Shown in pieces: positions 6,657 through 9,287 of a DNA stretch of 9,287 nt. This stretch comes from Candidatus Cloacimonadota bacterium (GTDB taxonomy: Bacteria; Cloacimonadota; Cloacimonadia; Cloacimonadales; WRIO01). Every line of letters begins with the position of its first letter. Within the stretch, counting starts at the first letter, position 1. The notes under the pieces were generated by a model, which made no database searches, was not told the origin of the DNA, and worked only from the letters and a program-made list of their open reading frames with translations. The position numbers were made by a program, and so were the translations under genes. The DNA lies in NCBI GenBank assembly GCA_023230175.1, contig JALNXV010000115.1, positions 1 to 9,287 of the forward strand, in the 5' to 3' direction.

Positions 6657-8589
6657 TGTAAAAAAACCTATAATATTAAAATTGTTATGTCGTATCGCTT
6701 TACCCTTATTTATAATTTATCTTTTTATAATTATTTTTACTTATCATCAAAACAAACAAAATGCCTTGAAAAATACTGAAGCATATTTGAGTGAATTAGT
6801 TAAACATAATGCTCAGAGACTTGATAAAGAATTTTCAGAATTAGCACACTCTAGTAGAGTAATAAAGAGTTATATTGAAACTACATATCCAACAGATTTT
6901 GAAGAGATTTATGATTTTATTGACGATGAAGTCCGTTTTGATGGCAATAATGTTGGTTCCGGGTTTGCATTTTTACCTTATAAATATGATAAAAAACTTG
7001 AGACAGTTGCATATTTTGTTGGTAAAAAAGGTGGATTAACTGTTGTTTCTGATTTATCAAAGGTTTATAATTATTTAGAAGAAGATTGGTTTCTTATCCC
7101 GCAAAAACTTAAAAAATCATATTGGACTGAACCTTTTTGGGGCAGAGTTACAGAAGATATTCTTGTGATAAATACTACTCCTATTGAGTTTGATAATCAA
7201 GTGGTGGGTGTAAGTTTTGCAGATATGTCATTACAAATGATAGATAGCATAATGTTAAAAAATGAAGTTTTAAACGGATACAGCTTTATATTAAGTGGGC
7301 TTGGTACTTTTGTATATCATCCAAAATCTGATTGGGTAATGCGAGAAACAGTTTTTAGTATAGCAGAAATGTATAATAGACCTGATGTTAGAGAGCTCGG
7401 TAAAAGAATGATTTCATTCCATAAAGATGGTAATGAATACGAAAGTCAGATTGAAACCTTTAATGATTTTGATACTAATGAAAAGAAATGGATTGTTTAT
7501 ACAAGTATCCCATCAAACGGGTGGACTTTTGCTGCAGTTATTAATGAAAAAGATGTGTTGGCTCAAGTTTATAAAGTAGCATATATCCAGTTGGCTATTA
7601 TGATAGTAGGATTGCTTATCTTGTTGACCATTATCTTAATAGTTTCAAAATCTTTTTCCGGTAGAATTAAGAAATTAGCATCTTTAACCAATGAAGTTGC
7701 TTCAGGTAATCTGGAATTATGTCATTCAGAGTTTGATTTAATGGATTCCGGAAAAGATGAAATAACTGCTTTAGGCGGTAATTTTTATAAGATGATTAAT
7801 GATTTAAAATTATATATTAATAATCTTACTCAAATAACTAAGCAAAAAGAGGCTGTCGAAAGTGAAGTTAGGATTGCCAGACAGATTCAAGAGTCTTTAC
7901 TGCCTCATATTTTCCCTCCGTTCCCTCATAGAAAAGAATTTGATTTATATGCTGTTAATATCCCTGCAAAGGAAGTTGCAGGTGATTTTTATGACTTCTT
8001 TTTTGTTGATGATTATACCATTGCTGTTATTATGGCTGACGTCTCCGGAAAAGGTGTTGCAGCCGGTTTATTTATGGCAATTACTAAAACATTAATTAAA
8101 ACTCTTTGTGTACCCGGTAGTAATCCCGAACAAGCATTGACGGATGTAAACAATATCCTTTGTAAAGATAACGATAGTTGTATGTTTACAACTTTATTCT
8201 TAGCATATTTTGACGTAAGAACAAATGAATTTCATTATTCTAATGCAGGACATTGTTATCCCCTGCTTATTTCTAAAGATGGGATATGTAAAGAAGTTGT
8301 TACTAAACAAGACGTTGCCTTAGGTATCTTTGAAAAATATGAGTTCCAAGGTGATAGTTTTAAGCTCGAAAAAGATGATATAGTAGTTTTATATACTGAT
8401 GGTGTTACCGAAGCTATTAACAGTAAAGAAGAAATGTTTGGTGAAGAACGCTTTAAAAATATTGTTGTAAAAAATTATAAAGATAAATTAAATTCAATTA
8501 TTGCAAAAGTTACTGATGAATTAGAGATATTCCAAGGTAATGAACAATTTGATGATATAACTTTATTGATGTTTAAAAGAGTTATGTAA
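6649..8589 (+). CDS. Membrane sensor phosphatase: Cache-like region, HAMP, SpoIIE/RsbU PP2C domain
   Basis: A 646-aa inner-membrane signalling protein. Membrane segments lie at about 16-32 and 311-333. Between them is a roughly 280-residue periplasmic region with features of a double-Cache sensor (YWTEPFWG, then PIEFDNQVVGVSFADMS). A HAMP linker follows at about 334-390, then a coiled connector leading to ARQIQESLLP (410-419), the usual entry to RsbU-type domains. PP2C metal ligands are all present: D446 in GDFYD, D464 in ADVSGKG, D584 in YTDG and D636 in FDD, so the domain should dephosphorylate serine or threonine on a protein, typically an STAS anti-anti-sigma factor of the RsbV/SpoIIAA type. 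No such partner, and no RsbW-like kinase, lies in the window. AGGA at 6638-6641 is 7 nt before the ATG, which overlaps the binding-protein stop (ATGATTAG), indicating coupled synthesis and a shared pathway. Confidence 0.93.
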   Translation: MISVKKPIILKLLCRIALPLFIIYLFIIIFTYHQNKQNALKNTEAYLSELVKHNAQRLDKEFSELAHSSRVIKSYIETTYPTDFEEIYDFIDDEVRFDGNNVGSGFAFLPYKYDKKLETVAYFVGKKGGLTVVSDLSKVYNYLEEDWFLIPQKLKKSYWTEPFWGRVTEDILVINTTPIEFDNQVVGVSFADMSLQMIDSIMLKNEVLNGYSFILSGLGTFVYHPKSDWVMRETVFSIAEMYNRPDVRELGKRMISFHKDGNEYESQIETFNDFDTNEKKWIVYTSIPSNGWTFAAVINEKDVLAQVYKVAYIQLAIMIVGLLILLTIILIVSKSFSGRIKKLASLTNEVASGNLELCHSEFDLMDSGKDEITALGGNFYKMINDLKLYINNLTQITKQKEAVESEVRIARQIQESLLPHIFPPFPHRKEFDLYAVNIPAKEVAGDFYDFFFVDDYTIAVIMADVSGKGVAAGLFMAITKTLIKTLCVPGSNPEQALTDVNNILCKDNDSCMFTTLFLAYFDVRTNEFHYSNAGHCYPLLISKDGICKEVVTKQDVALGIFEKYEFQGDSFKLEKDDIVVLYTDGVTEAINSKEEMFGEERFKNIVVKNYKDKLNSIIAKVTDELEIFQGNEQFDDITLLMFKRVM

Positions 8590-8611
8590 TTTAATGTCAG
8601 AAATTTACGGC

Positions 8612-8616
8612 AGGAG
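8612..8616 (+). promoter_or_regulatory. Strong ribosome binding site of gmhA
   Basis: AGGAG lies 5 nt before the ATG at 8622. It is among the strongest sites in the window and lies in a 32-nt gap with no obvious promoter or terminator, so gmhA is probably co-transcribed with the sensor phosphatase but translated independently of it. Confidence 0.7.
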
Positions 8617-8621
8617 TTTTA

Positions 8622-9206
8622 ATGAATTTTATAAAAGATAATTTTCAAACTACAGCAAGACAGATAAATACATTTATCTCAAGTAAAAGTAATCTTGATA
8701 ATATGGAGAAGGCAATAGAAATTATTGTTAAAGCATATAAATCAGGTAAAAAAGGACTAACTTGTGGTAATGGTGGTTCTGCTTGTGATGCTATGCATTT
8801 TGCAGAAGAGTTGACCGGACGTTTTCGCAATAATAGAAAAGCCTTGCCGGCAATTTCGTTGATGGATGCTTCACATATTACTTGCGTTGCAAATGATTTT
8901 GGTTTTGATTATATCTTCTCTCGCGGTATTGAAGCCTTAGGAAACTCAGGAGATTATCTGATTGCTATCTCTACTAGTGGAAATTCTCAAAATGTTATTA
9001 ATGCTGTAATAAAAGCAAAAGAAATGAATATTTCGATTATAGCACTACTTGGTAAAGATGGCGGGAAATTAAAAGATATGGCTAATGTCTCCATTATTAT
9101 CCCCGGACAAACTTCAGACAGGATTCAAGAATTACATATCTTAATCATTCATACCCTCATTGAAGGCGTAGAACGGCAATTATTTCCTGAAAATTATCAA
9201 GTTTAA
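8622..9206 (+). CDS. gmhA: Phosphoheptose (sedoheptulose 7-phosphate) isomerase
   Basis: SIS-domain enzyme, 194 aa, that converts sedoheptulose 7-phosphate to D-glycero-D-manno-heptose 7-phosphate, the first step to nucleotide-activated heptose for LPS core or other surface glycans; it acts in the cytoplasm as a tetramer. The whole family signature is visible: CGNGGSACDAMHFAEELTGR at 48-67, CVANDFGFDYIFSR, ISTSGNSQNV and ALLGKDGG. Zinc-site residues H59 and E63 (HxxxE), Q169 and H177 keep the spacing known from E. coli GmhA. Length is normal. DiaA, a related non-enzymatic SIS protein, is an alternative that the intact zinc residues argue against. It follows the sensor phosphatase by 32 nt on the same strand and is immediately followed by the hairpin repeat array. 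The other heptose genes (gmhB, hldE) are not in the window. Confidence 0.95.
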   Translation: MNFIKDNFQTTARQINTFISSKSNLDNMEKAIEIIVKAYKSGKKGLTCGNGGSACDAMHFAEELTGRFRNNRKALPAISLMDASHITCVANDFGFDYIFSRGIEALGNSGDYLIAISTSGNSQNVINAVIKAKEMNISIIALLGKDGGKLKDMANVSIIIPGQTSDRIQELHILIIHTLIEGVERQLFPENYQV

Positions 9207-9210
9207 TACT

Positions 9211-9287
9211 GTTGTGCGAGCATCTTGCTTGCACTTAAGTTTGTTGTGCGAGCATCCCTGCTTGCACTTAAGTTTGTTGTGCGAGCA
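9211..9287 (+). repeat. Tandem array of 32-33 bp hairpin-forming repeats (continues off the right edge)
   Basis: Units start at 9211 (32 bp), 9243 (33 bp) and 9276 (cut by the window edge). Each complete unit holds the inverted repeat GTGCGAGCA / TGCTTGCAC, a 9-bp stem with one G-T pair, and ends CTTAAGTTT. Stems are at 9214-9222 with 9226-9234, and 9246-9254 with 9259-9267. The loops differ (TCT and TCCC) while stems and flanks are identical. The array begins 4 nt after the gmhA stop. There are no unique spacers, so this is not CRISPR. A run of T expected of an intrinsic terminator is absent. It may be an intergenic dispersed-repeat family or a transcript 3'-end stabiliser. Confidence 0.85.

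Noticed and set aside
7862..8095. Alternative frame inside the phosphatase domain
   Set aside because: Overlaps the strongly conserved PP2C motifs in another frame.
8645..8830. Minus-strand frame of 61 codons inside gmhA
   Set aside because: Antisense to the conserved SIS-domain motifs; no independent support.
9211..9242. Classical rho-independent terminator of gmhA
   Set aside because: The hairpin is good, but the downstream sequence TTAAGTTTGTTG is not a T run, and the structure is repeated in tandem.
9211..9287. CRISPR array
   Set aside because: Units are contiguous with no unique spacers; the whole unit is repeated and the only variation is in the hairpin loop. No cas genes are in the window.

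Overview
The window is an AT-rich stretch (roughly 30% GC by eye) of bacterial chromosome, densely coded. It contains a divergent promoter region at about 5482-5663, with six genes read leftwards and three read rightwards. Gene content points to a Gram-negative (diderm) bacterium: there is a phosphoheptose isomerase for LPS-type heptose, a Sec-exported solute-binding protein and signal peptidase I. The partial gene at the left edge belongs to a secreted family, often mislabelled 'asparagine synthetase B', that I know mainly from Bacteroidota and relatives. A member of the FCB group (Bacteroidota, Ignavibacteria or Cloacimonadota-like) is my best guess. This is inference from families; no marker gene in the window settles it.

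Left arm (minus strand, in order of transcription): a hexapeptide-repeat acyltransferase (5481-4729), a GT2 polyprenyl-phosphate-mannose-synthase-like glycosyltransferase (4716-4003), an RlmD/TrmA-type 5-methyluridine RNA methyltransferase (4006-2675, GTG start), signal peptidase I (2623-1952), a HemW-type radical SAM protein (about 1949-849) and the partial secreted protein (864-1). Spacing is tight: 12 nt, 4-nt overlap, 51 nt, about 2 nt, and 16-nt overlap. Most of the arm could be one transcript from a promoter upstream of the acyltransferase, with an internal promoter before signal peptidase. The mix is envelope sugar chemistry, RNA modification, protein export and haem handling, typical of a housekeeping operon.

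Right arm (plus strand): a periplasmic NMT1/THI5-type solute-binding protein (5664-6656) overlaps by 8 nt a membrane sensor phosphatase with an extracytoplasmic Cache-like region, a HAMP linker and a SpoIIE/RsbU-type PP2C domain (6649-8589). After 32 nt comes gmhA (8622-9206). There is no ABC permease or ATPase, so the binding protein is more likely the ligand receptor of the phosphatase than part of a transporter. After gmhA the window ends in a tandem array of 32-33 bp hairpin-forming units that runs off the right edge.

Most notable points: (1) the radical SAM gene has no ATG, GTG or TTG in any frame upstream of its cluster cysteines, so it must start at a rare codon (ATT, ATA or CTG) or be affected by an error; (2) the two-gene binding-protein/phosphatase signalling unit; (3) the hairpin repeat array, whose stems are identical while the loops differ.
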